From Anseranas semipalmata (Eukaryota > Chordata > Aves > Anseriformes > Anseranatidae): DNA of 64,000 bases. Where the stretch lies: positions 166,312 through 230,311 of the forward strand of contig VXAA01000908.1 of assembly GCA_013399115.1 (NCBI GenBank), in the 5' to 3' direction. Both the position numbers and the translations under genes were made by a program. Each line of letters begins with the position of its first letter. Within the stretch, counting starts at the first letter, position 1. Of the stretch, positions 1 to 18,000 are shown in pieces. The notes beneath the pieces are model-generated. The model did not search any database, was not told the origin of the DNA, and saw nothing but the letters and a program-made list of their open reading frames with translations.

Positions 1-273
1 ATCCATATATGGTAGAATGGTAAGAGTCATCTCCCATCTTCACGTTGTACTAAAATCAGACTTAATGATAAGTTTCTAAAAGCAAGTTAATGGTGGTAAT
101 TAGCTTTAGCTAATGCATTAACTGAATTAATCTGCGAGTGTTATACAACTGTTTTTGTTTTGCTCTTAACTTGAATGAGCAAGAATTAAACATACAGGAT
201 GCTTTTCATCGTGAGACTTAATGACAGGTGAATTTTCATAAGTTGTCCAACCTATTTTTTGTTTATATTCTAG

Positions 274-3047
<2,774 letters not shown>

Positions 3048-4340
3048 ATTGCAATATCAAGTCACTCCATTCCTTCCAGGAGGCAACTGGACAGAAGAGC
3101 ACACACGTGCTATCTTAAGTGTGTCTATTACTCATTGACAGAACTGTTTAATTTAAAACTTTTATCCTCATTTTGGTATTTTGAAGTATATATGGTACCC
3201 ATTGTCAACTAGAAGCTCCTTTTACTGCTGTTACACCGTTCTTTATTGTCTCACACTCCTATGACAACTAGATTTAAATTGGATTTATGTATGTGTTAAA
3301 CTGCTCCTGATGGGATGCTGTGGTTCACTGTCTTTTAATCAGGTGTTTCGGAGGAGCATTTTAGCAAATGTGGCTATTTTGTAAAACTAAAGATGTAAAC
3401 ATTCTGTGAATAAGAAGTGTACAGATGTTTGTTTTGCCTTTTCTTCTTTCAAAGAAAAGATTTCAGTCTCAGCTGTATTTGTATACTACAGACTGTCACA
3501 GAAGTTTTTCGTACATATTTTTCTTCAGTCAAAATGCTTCATTCACCCAATTCAGGCAAAGTGTTCCCTATTAATAGATTTGTCTATCATTACAAAATAC
3601 TCTGTATCCTTACTGTTTCTTTATTCTCCATGGTTTGGGAAAATCATACTGTTTTAAGTCAGCATACCTGAAAGTTTCTCATCTGTTTACCAACAGGTAG
3701 TTTTTACAAGCTAATAGTACCCAGCCACAACTTCAGCCCCTTTTCAGCTCTTATATTCTCTACTACTTCAATTCCAGCCTGCTGTTTCATGCCAAAGCTA
3801 GCATGGCTTGTCTAAAGTAATGTCTCTTGGAATTCTCAGTGAGCTGCTCTGAACAGAAAATCAAAACAAAGCTAGATCTTAATCTTAGATTTTAAAAGCT
3901 GATTTAGCCGTCTTGCAAAATCAAGTTTTCTTACTACCAGCTCTATGCCACGGAACCAGTTAAGGAACACCTCTCCAAACCTTAGGCTGGCTTTAGGTTA
4001 CAGTTCCACTCTCCACAAATTGTAAGCATGAGCATCAGTATAGCATCCAGCTGTTCTAGCTTCATTATCAAAATCCTCTGTTTAAACATCTACTGAATCT
4101 TCAGAAAGCATTTCCTCTGTATTGAACATGTTACAGTACCTCTCAGCGTCATGTACAGAGTGGTACAGCTTAATGTAGCCACAGCTTTGAAAGCTTACTC
4201 TGATACATTGCAGGAGAAGTAAAAGATGGTGTTGAGAACTTGGTCCTAAGGGCTCTCAGCTGTACTAGCTCTCTTCTTTAGTAAGATAGAGGCAATCATG
4301 TAACTTTCCCTAACATGCAATAAAGGGATTGTTCCCCCTT
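3048..4340 (+). other. NT5C3A: Probable NT5C3A 3'UTR
   Basis: This AT-rich stretch follows the stop codon and has no coding signal. The first canonical AATAAA that I see downstream is at 4319-4324, which would give a UTR of about 1.3 kb. A non-canonical earlier signal (for example AATAAG near 3409) cannot be excluded, so the 3' limit is uncertain. Confidence 0.4.
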
Positions 4341-7300
4341 TGCTTTCTTTTACACACAGCAGGAGTGGTGCCGTCTTCCATGCCCTGAGGAATTGAAATG
4401 AAAATATGGGAGAACCTAGATCTGCATTCTCTCCCAGTAGCAAGTAATACACATCTTAAAAAATGGCCTCTTTCCTGATCAGCCTAAATGCTAAGTAGCA
4501 TTAGCTAAGTAGTTTGTTGTTGTTTTTTTCCCCAAGCCAGTGGATTTCTGCTACTGCACCTGCTAGAACTTTTCCAAGAAGGCAAGACAGTGTTGTTTGC
4601 TTACCCCAACTGCATCCTCTGCAGTAAATTGAAATTAAATCATCCACACATTTTGAATGCATGTCAGAGTCTTGATACACAATCCAAAGTAGTGTGAGCA
4701 TCCTTTCATAATCACGTTGCACATGATGTCCTCAATTACACAGAGTTCCTTGTATACAATTTACAGCCATGTTATTCCTTACTCCTGACACAGGGGCAGC
4801 TGCATCCCCAAAAGCAGGAGCCTTAGAAGCCATCCATTTGAGCAGAAAAACATTTAAACCAGAAGATGACTGAAGACGGGATAGGGTCTTGGCTGCCTTC
4901 CATCTGAGAGTCATGACTCAGGTGGCAGCAGGCTGGAAGAGCTGAAAGCGCCCTGGCGGTGCCAGTGACACGAGGAGACAGGAGCAGCAGCAGCTGCCTC
5001 AGCCCTGGCCTGCCAGGAACATGTCAGCCAAAGCCAGAGAACAGGGAGGGCTTGAAAGCAGTAGCAACAGCTGCGGAGTCAGCAGAGCCACTGCTCTCTC
5101 CCACATACACAAAACCAAGTGCCCAGCAGCAGCGGGTGCTACGGTTGATGCCTGACAGGACCAAAGACTGTCCACGTGGGAGATACTGCACAGAATGGGC
5201 TGAAGGTGAGAAGGACTTGCAGTAGCGAGGCTGAGCAGAGGAGTTCTAGGAGCTGCAGGGTGAAGAGCAGCTGCATGGGGGTAGAAGAAGGCACAGGCCA
5301 GGGCAGCAGTTTGGGGTGTAGCAGATCATCTTGGAGCAGCCAGGGACAGAGCAGCTTTGTGCGAGTAGTTACAGAAGAGCAGGAGGAAGTATATTATAAT
5401 ATGCCAACCATACTGGAACAGGACAGGCCTGCAGGCACCCCTAACACACAAACAGTAGGGATGGAAAGGATGTTCCTCAATGCGCAAAGTATGCTCTCCC
5501 TTTCTCCCTTTCCTCTCCTGAGCCAACCTTTACACCCAGTCCCTGTGGCCTCCATACCCAGCCCATTTGCCCAGGCCAGAGAGGAGGGCAGGATGGTCAC
5601 ATGCAAAACTTGAGGGAAAGAAACAGCCTTCTATGCAGTCATCTGCCAACACTACAATTTCAGTGCTCCAGGCAAGGAAAGCAGGACATCAATGTGAGGA
5701 GCCTGCTCAGCAGTGCTGTCTGCAGTACCTTGGGCATCACTGGGCTCTTTGGGAATGTCACAGCATTTGCAGGGAAGGTCAGCAATTTCTTTAACAGTCT
5801 ATGTGTTGGGTTTTGGCACCCGTATCTATATTATTTGGCCACCCAAATTATATTAGCTGAGCTAACATTGGGGGGGGGNAGTTTTTGGTATTTCTAAGTT
5901 CAGATGTTTTTTCTTCTTAAAAACAAGTGATAATGCTAGATCTTTTGTCATAGCTGCCAAGTAAAAGTCCAAAGGGCAAAGGCCTTCTGAAAAACACCAA
6001 GGTGTTTGGATGCACTGCTTACTCAACCAGTCTCCCAGGTGCAAGGGGCTAATTACCAGGCATTACTCCCAAAGTTTACAATGGAACAAGTTTTTCCATT
6101 TGCAGGCAGGTTACCTTTGGAATGTAGATAACAGTTAAAATTTAGAGTCTCTGAAAGGCAGCTGATAGCCACAGCTCCACAGCACAAGATGAGTCAGCAA
6201 CACACACTGGCACAAGAGCATTCTGGCATCAAGGGTAACACGTTTCCCTGGCAATCCATCTAACAGTGAAGAGGAGGGGACAATCTCATCTCTTTGTGTC
6301 ATGTTTCTGAGGGGCAGGACTGTCCTATATTCTTGTCTAACTTCTCTCAGGATTTCATATGAGCTCATTGATCCTCCCTCCAGATTTTTTTCCTCAACCT
6401 CACCTAGCCCCAGACAAAGCAAACCATCGCTCTTTCAGCGTGATGAGGATCTCATTGTCCAACCCAGCCACAATAAAAAATAAGTTCATAGGGAAAAGCA
6501 TTAGGCAGTATCTTTAAAAGCAATTATCACAACAGTTCTCCAACTTCATCTTAGTTGGAGTTACTCGAATTAGTATTCAGCCTGCTAGAGCCTAGGCAGT
6601 ATCAGAAGCACCCGATGATTTTGGGGAAGCACTTGATTGCTTTCAGGTACCTATGTGGATACTGAAAACTCTTTGCCTTGGTAAAGGATTCCAGATCCAG
6701 CAACCATGTCTCAAGCATGATATAAGCAAGACTTAAAATCTTACCTCCAAGAGGATGTACAATGAATTGTCATTGTGGACTGAATGTTTGGTGAATGACA
6801 ATCACTTAAAAGTATTTTTACTCTTCCATAAGTAAGCAGGTAAGTTAATATCTCTAGCACACTTACTTCTTTTATCATGAAGTCGTACTGGTCTCAGATT
6901 CTGTATTAAGGGTCTGCCAGAGCATTGAGCCTGCTCAGCCCTTTGCTAGGACATAAGAGCAACTAAGACTTGTTGATGCAACAAAGTCATCTGGTAGAAC
7001 CCATTTCCCAGGGAAAAGGTATCTGCAAGCCAAATAATTTACTTCTTGAAATGCCACATGTACAGCTTTTCGGGGGGGAATAACTGTTGCTTACATTATC
7101 ATCCTGAACCAGGAGACCAGGAGGTCTGATTTTAAGAACCTGCATACTGCTGGACAGATTATCAATATCCTTTCATCATCTAATGCCCTGCTGCTAGCTA
7201 TAACTCTTACTTACGTGGTAATTAAGAGAAAGCACAAGATGTGTTTTTAGATGCCCTTCACATTTTCAAAATCCCACCTTTTTGTCCCTGCTATGTTGGC

Positions 7301-10300
7301 TAGAAATAACAACAGATACTATCAGTCACCTCTCCAAAAACATGAGCAAGCAGCACACCAGATTTACTGCAAACAAAATTAACACAGCAGCTACAGGCTA
7401 AACTATCCTTCTCCAGCCAGTCTACTAGTCACACACTGTCTTTCTAAATCAATTTTCTAACCAGAAACATTTCACAGCCCTAATCGTACACTTTATGATT
7501 CAATCTGGAAAGGAAGGTATCATATGCATTTCCCAGACCATTTTCCCATAACCAAAAGCATATTTCTAAAGTTTAAAGCAAGGACTAAGCAGCAGCATTA
7601 AGTGACTTTGTAACTTATTTTTTCCTTCTACTCACAATATCTGTTCTGTCTGTAGCAGATGTCCAAGGTCAAGTATTTGGGATCTTTACCTAGCTAAAAA
7701 TGTTTCTGAGTGGGTGTTGCAGCCAGCTCAAATGTCCTCTTACTGTCAAATACACACTGATAGTCCTGAACTGAGCCAAAACCTTACACCAAATGCTACC
7801 TAAAGATGTCATTTTTAAAACTTAAAGAAAATCTGAACATTTATTCACACAGAAAAAAATGCAAAATTTGAGCTCAACAACTGCAAAACTCTGATTTAAT
7901 TTTTGAATATACTTAGAACACATAGAGTTATACAGCAGGAAGTATCTCTGTCAAATGAGGGCAGAAAAAAATATTTATAAATACCTGGATTTTTCTGGGT
8001 ACACACTTGTGTTGCTTTCCTATTCCATTAGGCCTGGTACAATCCATCAGGTAATTATCGACCTTGATTGCAGACAGCTTCCGCTCATCCACAGGCTGCC
8101 TAATAGGAGCCAGCTGCCTAGCTCTGAGAATAGCACCTGGCTGTTCCATTAGGGGAGTAGCAGCAGTCTAACTTCTGGAGTCCCTCATTAACTGAACAGG
8201 ACCATTTTCATCCAGTTACTAATGACATTTAAAGAGTTATTATCTATTTTTCCAAGATAAGTTATCTTAGTTAAGTACATGAGAAAATACATAGTTACTT
8301 TCCATTTAAACATGATTATACATTTTTGAGGTAGAAAATATTTCCTTTTTTAGTTTCTTTTTATCTTCCACAGGTCACCCCCTCCGCCAAGATGGTGATG
8401 TAGAGGGATTTATTTATCACTGGAGCTGGAGTGTGTAGGGGCTGTGCTAAATTCTCCCAGTCAATACCAGCACAATTTAACTTCCCAGCCAGCCCTCCTT
8501 ACCCCCACGATCTGTTTTTGGTAACTAGCTGGTTGTACTCCACCAGCTGCACGATAAGTGCTTCTATTCCTCTGTTGCTATCTTCAAGCTTCCACAGGCC
8601 TCTCAAGATCTGAAAATACGTTTTCTTTTCTTTGCAGAAAAAAAAAAACCTCTCATTTGCTCCTGCAGCCCAGGCTGCAGCATGGCAAGGGCAGGATACA
8701 ACCTGGCAGCACCCTGCCTCTGGGGCACCATGAGCCCCAAAGGCCAACACTGCAGGGCTGAGGGACCAGGAAAGGCTCCTTGGTGGAGCACCTGTGCTTT
8801 TGAAGGGCCACCACACACCATGAGAAGCAGGGGGTGGAGGCATTCAGCGTAAGTACAACTATTTCCTGACAAGGAAGATGAACCTAAGCTTGCCTTTAAG
8901 GTAAGCCATGATAGCTGCTAACAGAAAGAAGAACTCACAGGGTTTACATAAATAATCATAATTTCTGGATTTTATGCAGTTTAGCCTAATGCAGCCGGGT
9001 AGTCCTACTTTATGTTAACTTTGTCTAGGCAAGTAAATATGCAGTATAATTATTTTGCAGTAAGTTTGTCCATTTATTCTCTGCTTTCTCCCCAAAGCTG
9101 CATTTTCATCTCTGAAAGGGCAGCCTCCAGGCTTGGGGGGTGAGTTGTGGGGAGGGGGATGTTAACGAAAACTTTCTCTTGACAGAAAACTATCATTTAG
9201 ATAGATCACAAGCCATGTTTGTGAAGGCCTAAGACACAATGTAATGAAAAGGTCGCTCCTCAGACTTACCCTACCCAGAAGCAGTGAAGTCAGACCCGTT
9301 ACACCATCACTGATGTGTGCTTCTGAAAAAAATCCAGCATAGACATCTTAGGAACTACCAACTGACTGTACCTCTGCAAAGTGCTGCTCTTTGTACTCTG
9401 CACTGCAGGACAAGTCTGCTGTCCTGGTTCACTAGGAACTCCAGATCACCTCCGAGGAAGCATCTGCAATGATCCTCCAATGCAGAAAGACCTAATCATT
9501 AAGATTTTCTCTGATAAAACAGGTTTGCATACTCGGAACACGCGCTTGTCTGTTTGGGGTATGTATACAAACAGATTAAGAGATTATTTCCACATTTTGG
9601 GGACTGTTTCTGGCAGCAATCAGAACTTGCTTCCAGCTCCCAATGTCACCTCAATAAATGTGCAGAAGCCATGCATCTGAACTACAGCAACAAGTGAGCA
9701 ACCTACTTCCAATTAAAATGAAGGGGAAAAAATTATGCAACAGTCTTCTGAGAAATCCGCTTTCACAAGATGTTGATGCTTTTAAGAAGCCATTCAGGTA
9801 ATAAACATTTGGATTTCCATTGCCATCCACTGATTTCCATGGTGTTTTTTTCTGGTATAAAGGGCTGACACTGGCCCCAAAACAGACCAGGCTTCCAGCA
9901 TTTTACGTGCGATACATGTGATTCTGGAGCTACAGAAGAAGTGAAAACATCAAACCACAGATACAAAGCACAGTGCATTTGCTTTCACTAGACTGAGGAA
10001 TGAACTGTTGTTTGTTATGTATATAAGCCAAATTCATTAGATGAGAGACTTTGGAGTCCCCAGCTTAGAGAAACATCACCTTCCCAAGTGTCACAAGTGA
10101 TGGCAGTATGGGATGGTTAATTTAGGCAACTCCCTGTAAGGCCAAAGAATTGGTTTAGCTTCACTTGTATGAAGTACCCAACCAAAATCTTTTATTGTAG
10201 TTTATTATTTTCAATTGCTTTGAAACAAATAATCTTAATTTAAAATGTGTTTTTTTTTCCTCAAAGATTAATGGTAATATTGAACATAGGATGATTGTTG

Positions 10301-10380
10301 TGTGCACAAGAACAATGATGCATGAAGGGTATTTGCTTATACTGTTTCCCCACCCATCAAAATGCTAAAAAGAAGATGTA
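4341..10380. other. Intergenic region between the convergent 3' ends of NT5C3A and FKBP9
   Basis: I see no supported gene here. Local open frames are short and overlap on both strands. A more GC-rich, purine-rich patch at about 4930-5620 looks unlike its surroundings and may be an old repeat that I cannot name. A G-run with one unresolved base occurs at 5871-5879, which looks like an assembly or sequencing problem. Another GC-rich patch is at 8660-8840. Confidence 0.55.
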
Positions 10381-10392
10381 ATTGATCAACAT

Positions 10393-11821
10393 TTTATTTA
10401 ACAAAAAGATCAGTTATCCAACATTTAATGGTATCAAACCCAAAAAATAGTTCACTGCATTTTCTATAACAACTGTATTAAAAACCAGTACAAAATGTTT
10501 TCACCCAACTGAAACATCAGTTTTTAAAGAGCATCTCAGGGAGCTTACAACCCACATGTACAGATGAAGAAAAGCAAGAAACTAGACACAAAGCATATAA
10601 TGGAAACACAACTCCCTTTCTACTTGTCTTTGACAGTGTTGCACTATACATATTTGTGCTCTTTACATGTAGTGTACTGAGGGGGGATCATACAGCTTTC
10701 CAGAAACATGCCTGTTTAGCACATTTTTATATTAAACAGCTTGCTACATTTATAGATTTAATGGGCGATCGTATCAAGAGTTCACATAATCTTAACAGCA
10801 CTCCCAGGACTCATTTTGTATAGAGGGATATGCCAGAACGTTTGCAGGTGTAAACAGTTGGGTCTGTTTCTTGATTTTATCACTGTCTTTTTGTTTGTTC
10901 ACCATGCCAGACTGCTTTGCTGCATAAGCTCTAAGTAGCTCCTTAGTCTAACAATTCCCAAAATAGGAGACAGAAGCCCAACATAAAATCAATTGTATCC
11001 AGTATTTATGACAGTATTTGGACCCTGTAATACTAATATTTAAAGTCTAACAAAACTATAAATAAGGTTGCAATTATAAAAGTTTGGGAATCACTGATCT
11101 GAACACTGTTTTAACAGGCCAGCAAGAAGAGTCAAGGTTATTAATTTAATATATACAGATGGTAGCAAACTCATTTCATAAAGTAAAAACCCAATGCATA
11201 CATGGTTACAATTCTAGGCCTGTTTAATTCACAGCTTATGGAAATTTTGCAATGTCATGGCTATCATTTACATGATCTGCAATTTGCAAATCAAGGGTTC
11301 CTGCTGGCAAATATTCCTCTGAGTTTGTTCCATTAGAACAAAGTGTGCTCATGCCTTCTAAAAGGAACTGGGATCAACTGCTGACAATTTTTACAAGTTA
11401 TTTTCATGGGGGATATTTTCTAGTTTGTTCTGCAGAAATACTTCAGATACAGAAGGCTGCTTAAAAGTCTTTTAAAAGCGCTCTGCAAGTTTCTCCCTAC
11501 CATCCATCCAAGTTACTGTGTATTGTTCAATGATGACTTCCAATCTTTAACATAAAAACAGACCACATGCTTCATGATGCCATGTCTGGCGGTACACTCT
11601 TTATCAGTTTATGCATCCTGTCTTGAGGCACTTAACACTGCTTTTTATTTTTAAATATACCTAACATTTCCAACTGAAAATCTCTTCCTATTTTGACCCA
11701 GCACATATGCATGGGCACATACAGGCTGAGCGCTAACCTTTCACAAACATGCTTACTTAAACCCCTTCCAGTACACGCATCCTAGGAATAGTCAGCTCAG
11801 TGCTCTTCGTTCTTCATAGCT
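10393..11821 (-). other. FKBP9: FKBP9 3'UTR with polyadenylation signal
   Basis: The region is non-coding after the TAA at 11824-11822. On the minus strand AATAAA is present at 10398-10393, giving a UTR of about 1.4 kb. The assignment rests on position and that hexamer only. Confidence 0.5.
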
Positions 11822-12004
11822 TTACAGCTCATCATGTTCCTCTTTGGCCTCCTGGTCTTTCAACTTGAATTCTTCAGCGGTAACTTTACCATTTCCATCC
11901 CGGTCCTGATTGGTGAACATATTTTTAACAATCTTTTCAAAATCAAAACCAGGAGCTAGTTTTCCTTTGCCAGAATCAACTTGAGCTCGAATGTACTCTG
12001 AAAA
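11822..12004 (-). CDS. FKBP9: FKBP9 exon 10: second EF-hand and HDEL
   Basis: The acceptor is CACACAG and the exon starts in phase 0. It encodes [20 protein letters not shown], the EF-hand loop [12 protein letters not shown], then [16 protein letters not shown] and TAA. It is 61 codons including the stop. HDEL is an ER-retrieval tetrapeptide. Confidence 0.96.
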   Translation of the reverse strand, partial: FSEYIRAQVDSGKGKLAPGFDFEKIVKNMFTNQDRDGNGKVTAEEFKLKDQEAKEEHDEL

Positions 12005-15000
12005 CTGTGTGGAAAAGGAGGAGAGAACAGCTCACAATTAAACAGACATTTAGAACTGAAGAGATGTATCTTACAACTTAAATTAGACTAATTAGGACAG
12101 ACACGAGGTTAAAATTACATCATGTGGAGCTCTACGGAAGTTCCTCATTTATTCCAGTGGGTTCTGGACCCATAATAAGAAAAGTTATTTCTCATAATTT
12201 AGGGTGTTTTTTTTTCTCATAATTTAGGGAAGATGAGTTGAGTGACTTAGGAGCAGGTGTATATGGAAAGAGGGAGGGTAATTCTGCATGCTGATACAAG
12301 AAGTTCACATTGTAATACAGGCCTCCACCTGAATCTTAAAAGAAATAACACACAAGAAAAAAGAATGAAACACAGAAATGAGACTTGAAGTATGAGGAAA
12401 CCGTCAGATTTGTTGAAGTAGCTTCGGGCATTATGCCCTTCATTCAATTCCCATAACTTTGATGGGGGGATGAGGGGATGAAAAGGTTGCCAGGTTACAA
12501 GGTTAGTTTTCCCTAAAAATCCTTTTCCTGATACATACAATGATGTTATTCAAGGTTATTAGACAACATTTGACAGAAGTCATACTGCTGGCTTGCCAAA
12601 AACAAGTCCACAATCAAACACAGTTTTTGCAATTACTGTTATCTACAACACTACTTGTTAAATAAGCTTCAGCAATGAGAGCTAGTTTCAACATTAGTTT
12701 ACACCTTTTAGGCCAAACGGCCTCTCCCATCACCCTGGCTCCTCCTTCCCCTCCTTGCTAGGTGACCAGAAGGATGTGGATATCAACATCCCACCTCATT
12801 TGTTCTCTAGACTGATAAAGGCTCTTTTCTCCTCTGCAAAGGCAGAAATGGAGGTAAACGCAAGAGAGAAGATGGAGAAAGAAGGAAAACAAAAAGGTGG
12901 AAGAGAGTGCTAAGAAGAGGAAGAATAAGGTTTTGATTTTACCCCATTGGTTTGTTAAAATGCTGAAAGGTGTCTCGTTAATCCACAGGTCCACAGCCTG
13001 CATCGTGAGTGCTGCATGCAGCACTGCTCCACCGAGGAAGGACACAAAACAAAAAGACAGGGAAAGATGACAAAGAAGACTGAAGAAGAGAATAATAGCA
13101 AAAAAAAAGAAAAAAACAGAATTCCTCAGTTAAGAGAAAACGCAGAGGAAAACCTCACAGAGATTTATATAATGAGAGGTGGTATGGCAAAGGGAAGTGA
13201 CTTTCCATTAGGGCACCCAACGGCATTCTCACACTGCAGATTTGAAAAGCAAGCAAGGGGAAGGACTCGTTCACACAGCACGTAATTCACCTGTGGAGAT
13301 TCCAGAAGTGATGAGACAGTTCCTGGATGCACTGGTGCAATCTCATCTTTGGCTCAAGAATTCACCATAAACCTCCAATGAGCAGACACTGTGAAGGCTG
13401 ATACAGTGAAGGATCACTCAGTACTAACTTTGCCTCTTATGCCTGTTCCCTATGGATCTGCTGTTGACCACAGCAGGAGACCACAATGGTAAATAGTCTT
13501 AAGCAGCATGGCCATTCTTGTATTTTTTCTTTTTACTTCTCTCTCTAAAGCTAAATAACTATATTAACAGACACACTGGCTTCCTGATAACTTGACTACA
13601 AACACCACATGAAAAAAGACAAGCAAAGTGAAGCAAAGAAAGACACCATCCTTCAATATCTGAGTACCTCGGTGATGGCAATAGGAGAAAACCACTGGAA
13701 GTGTTTTCACTGGCTTAGCTTACCTCCTCCAAAAGAACCTCTCCATCATGATTCTGGTCTATTTCTTCAAAAAGATTGGGAGAGACTTCACCATTCCATA
13801 CAAACATGTATCCTTCAGGCAATCCAGAAACCAGCTCCAGCAGTTCAATGTCAAAAACTAAGACAGCACTACCAGGCACTTCTCCTTCTGTCACAACAAA
13901 GGGAAAAGAGAGGTATTTATCCCCACTTACACTGAAGAGTATATTTCCTTTTAACCCATAATAATATTTCTCTTCCTGCTCCAATGGGTGCTTCTATACG
14001 ATGATCCCCAAGCCCTGGGATTCCAAGCCCACCAAACCTTCCTGTTCCCTTCAGCAGAGGTGAACGTAACATAAAGGAACAGTTCATAATAAAACTGCAT
14101 CCATTTTTTTTTTTTTACTTATAAAGTAGAAATTGTGGGAATTAATCAATTTTCCTTTATCTCGTCAACACAATGTGTGTCAAGGTGCTACTGACAGACT
14201 CAACAGTATTGCAACTGCTGGGTATATTACCTCAGCGAAACCATGGAAGAAGTTTAATTTATACTTGGAAATGTAGAACAGAGGTCAACTCTAACTTCTG
14301 TCCAGTAACAAAAAAGTACAATATCTTCATATTTCTGTGCATATACCAAAACACTACCAATCATGTAATGTTTGAGACCACGGATATCAAATGCAATTTG
14401 TATGATGCCAAATACCTATCACTGGTATGTTCATGATGTCTTTTTAACATAACATTTTTTTTCCATTTTATGAGGAAATTTTCAATTTATTATTTATAAT
14501 TATGTGTTTTTATATAATAGTATAAAATGCTGCATATTTATAATACTCAATTTTTCATTCATAATTCTTATGGAAACCAGGTACAAGTGAAAATGCTTCT
14601 TTATCTCTTATCACAAATTAATTCTCCATTAAGCCTGACATGTAATGCCTGACAGTCTTTATAAAATACAAACTGTTCTGGACATATTCAAGCATAGAAA
14701 CTTATGCAACTGTTTCCATATTAAACCAGAGTTCACTGATCTTGGTGATCTCCTGGCAAGACTCCTTTCCCTCAAGTCTTTAACTCAGAAGGCCAATAAC
14801 AACCATATATACTGGGTATGAAAGTTCTTGTCACTTCTTTATTGTTCTTTTTAATTATTGTTACGCTTGTCATTAAAAATTGATAAGTCTCAATACTCTG
14901 AAACAGGGATTCCCAAGCTGCCTTAAATGTATTATTGTTGGCATTTGAACAGCAGTCATAAACTGTTTCACATCTTACATTCAGATTATGTGGTTTCTGA

Positions 15001-18000
15001 ATTTTGAGTGTTCTTTGAATTTCCTAACACGTTAGTGCTGAACAGTCCCTTTCAGTTTTGCTCACTACATAACATACTGTATGGCCAAGAGCAAGTACCC
15101 AATTCCCTATCAGTGAGAACAGTGTTTACATCCCTCTGCAACACCAGAAGGCCTGGAGCTTTCTGTTTTGACAAAGCAACATTACCGGGGCATGTGTTCC
15201 CTTTTGTACTGGGATAGTCTTTATACTGGCCACAGCAATAATATGACTTAAAATGCAACACAGACGGTATGTTCATTTCACTGGAGAATGGTGGGGGTGG
15301 TCTAAAATAATTAAATGAAAAAACTCAAAAAAATAACTTTCAAGCAGCTAAGAGATATTCACCTTATATCCTAATGGAATGGGCTGAAGTTGCGACAGGG
15401 GAGGTTTAGGTTAGATATTAGGAAAAATTTCTTTACTGAAAGGGTTGTGAGCCATTGGAACAGGCTGCCCAGGGAAGTGGTCGAGTCACCATCCCTGGAT
15501 GTATTTAAAAGACGTTTGGATGCAGAGCTTGGAGACATGGTCTAGTGGAGGGATTGTTAGTGTTAGGTCTTCGGTTGGACTAGGTGATCTTGAAGGTCTC
15601 TTCCAACCAAAAGATTCTGTGATTCTGTGATTCTGTAATGCATAGCAAGTAACAAAACCTGCATACATGCATTTCAGCTGTTCCAGAGACACTAAGTGGA
15701 TGTGCAATAGGTTTCACTTACTTACCCACTCCATCTTCTCCATAACCAAGATGAGGTGGAATAACGACTCTTCGGCGTTCTCCGACACACATATCTTGAA
15801 GGCCCATGTCCATCCCCACCACCACCTGTCCGGATCCCAGAACTATGTTGTAGGTTTTGCCAAGACTGTGTCTGGGGTGGAGGTCGGGGGAGGAAAAAAA
15901 AGAAAAACTCAACATACTACAGAGAATTTCTGTTGTTCAAAATTACCACATAAATAGCAGTTCTAGTTAGTGTTCTGCCATTGCCAAGAATTAACTTCAT
16001 GTCCAATGCTCTGTTCTACCAAGCAGTTACCTGAAGTTGTTCTCAAGGTAGCAAGATACAGCCAACACCAAACAGATGTGTCCCTGCTGTTGACAAGTCA
16101 TCCGGTATCAAAATTATAGGTTTCTTGAATGAAATCCACTTAGAATCATTAATCCTGCCAATTAAACCCCCAAAGTAGTTTATCTCTACACAAGAGCTTT
16201 AGCCTTTCAAATATTTTCAACTAACCAAGTTGGATTTTTTAGCAGATCTAAAAACTCCAGATGTACATTTGTCCCACAGCTACAAACCTATGAGGATCTG
16301 GATGCATTCATATGGATCAGCCACTCCTTTACTGCTAATCATTCACTATAACAAGTGAATTATCAAAACAGCTGGGAAGTCTAGGAATACTACTGCTATT
16401 TAACCATATTATTTTTTTAATTATGCCTTTTTGATGGTAGCTCATTTCTAAACTTAGAAATTATCAAGAATAATCAAAAACCCAGAAGTTAAGCATATAT
16501 TGTGACTCTAAAAGAAGAGCGTTATGTTAAAGAGTTATTACACAGTATGCACCACAACAGCAGAACCTTTTCTTCTGTCAGCCTCCTGTCTTTGGTTATT
16601 TGGCTTGGCTGTACCATTGCAGAACATGCTTGTACAACAGAGTATTTATTATTTGCAAAGAAAACAATTCAATGAATAGGAAGCCAGCCTTAAAATTAGA
16701 AATACAAGATTAATTATCTCTGATGCTCTATAAACTGCTTTGAATAAGACAGTCTCAACATCCCTCAGTTCCTGCTACAAAATGAGAATTTGGCATTTCT
16801 GTCATTTAGAAGGTGTTCTGAAGCTGAACACATTACTTGTATACATACCTGACTACAATATAACATCATGTGCTTCAGCGTAAGCTAGCTTTTCAGTTCT
16901 GCAAGCTATTGTGTGCACTGTGAAAACTAGGAGCTGCTTCCTATATTTATTATAACCTGTTTAAAAATAGCTTTTTCCAACTTCCCTTCCAAAAATAAAA
17001 TATTATTTAGATGACTAATGCTATCCAAAAGATGAAAGCAGAAACAGGCCAGCAAAAGTACTCTTGTAGCTGCAGCAAACAGTGCTATGGATTTACTTTA
17101 GTTCTATATGAGGCAGACTGGAGCAGTCTCTGACTTCCTCGTAAACCTACTGTCAACAGGAAGGAGGAAGAGGAACATTATAATCACAGTCATAACCAAC
17201 ACGATGACTTCTCCACACTGATATTTATTACAACAGTACAATACAGGAAAATCAGTACCCACGTGTGGTACAGACATGATGGTGACCACTTACTGTAAAA
17301 CACACTCAAGTGAGCTTTAACAAGACCACAATGAGTGCCTCTATCAGACCTCTCTCAGGAGCATTGAATCAGCAGAGAGTGCAAATCCTACGCATGAAAC
17401 TGAACATACTTGGATCGCTCACACATGCAGAGCCCTGTGTTGCTGTAGTATGACTGGGCCAGATTCCTGAATTAGCCCATTTGAACAGACTGGCATGCAG
17501 ACAACCTGTTTCATCACTCTGCTTGTGGTGTTTCTTTTCCAACGCATTCCTATATACTCTGTTCCCAGTTCTCCCACTGTGATAGAATGTCTTTCTTTTC
17601 CTCCTCCTATACATCTTAGGCAGGCAGACATAAAAAGAAAAATACATTCTACATAAATGCTCACTTTTTGACTTAAAAATCCCTTATTCCCCTCCAGCCT
17701 GCTTTGCACGCTATTCATTCTTCCTACACAGCTGCAGGGGGTGTTTCCTTTAACAGGTAATATACTTACGTCGAGTCTAGCAAAGTACCATCCAGGAGCG
17801 AAGCATTGTAGTGATACTTCAGGTAATCTCCTTTCTTACTCAATATGGTGCAGTTGGAAGGTTTGTAGTTAACAGTAATGCTGACTGAGTCTGAGGGGTT
17901 GTGGAAGTCAACCACATGTATGTCAAAGACCAGCACTGCAGATCCTGGAATCTTTCCTAAATAGGAAGCAAATTAGGCAAGTAGGAGAAGAAATGGTACC

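Noticed and set aside
5176..5613. 145-codon open frame in a GC/purine-rich patch
   Set aside because: Low-complexity Ser/Arg/Gln-rich translation, overlapped by open frames in other phases. It has no splice context or known domain and may be an old repeat.
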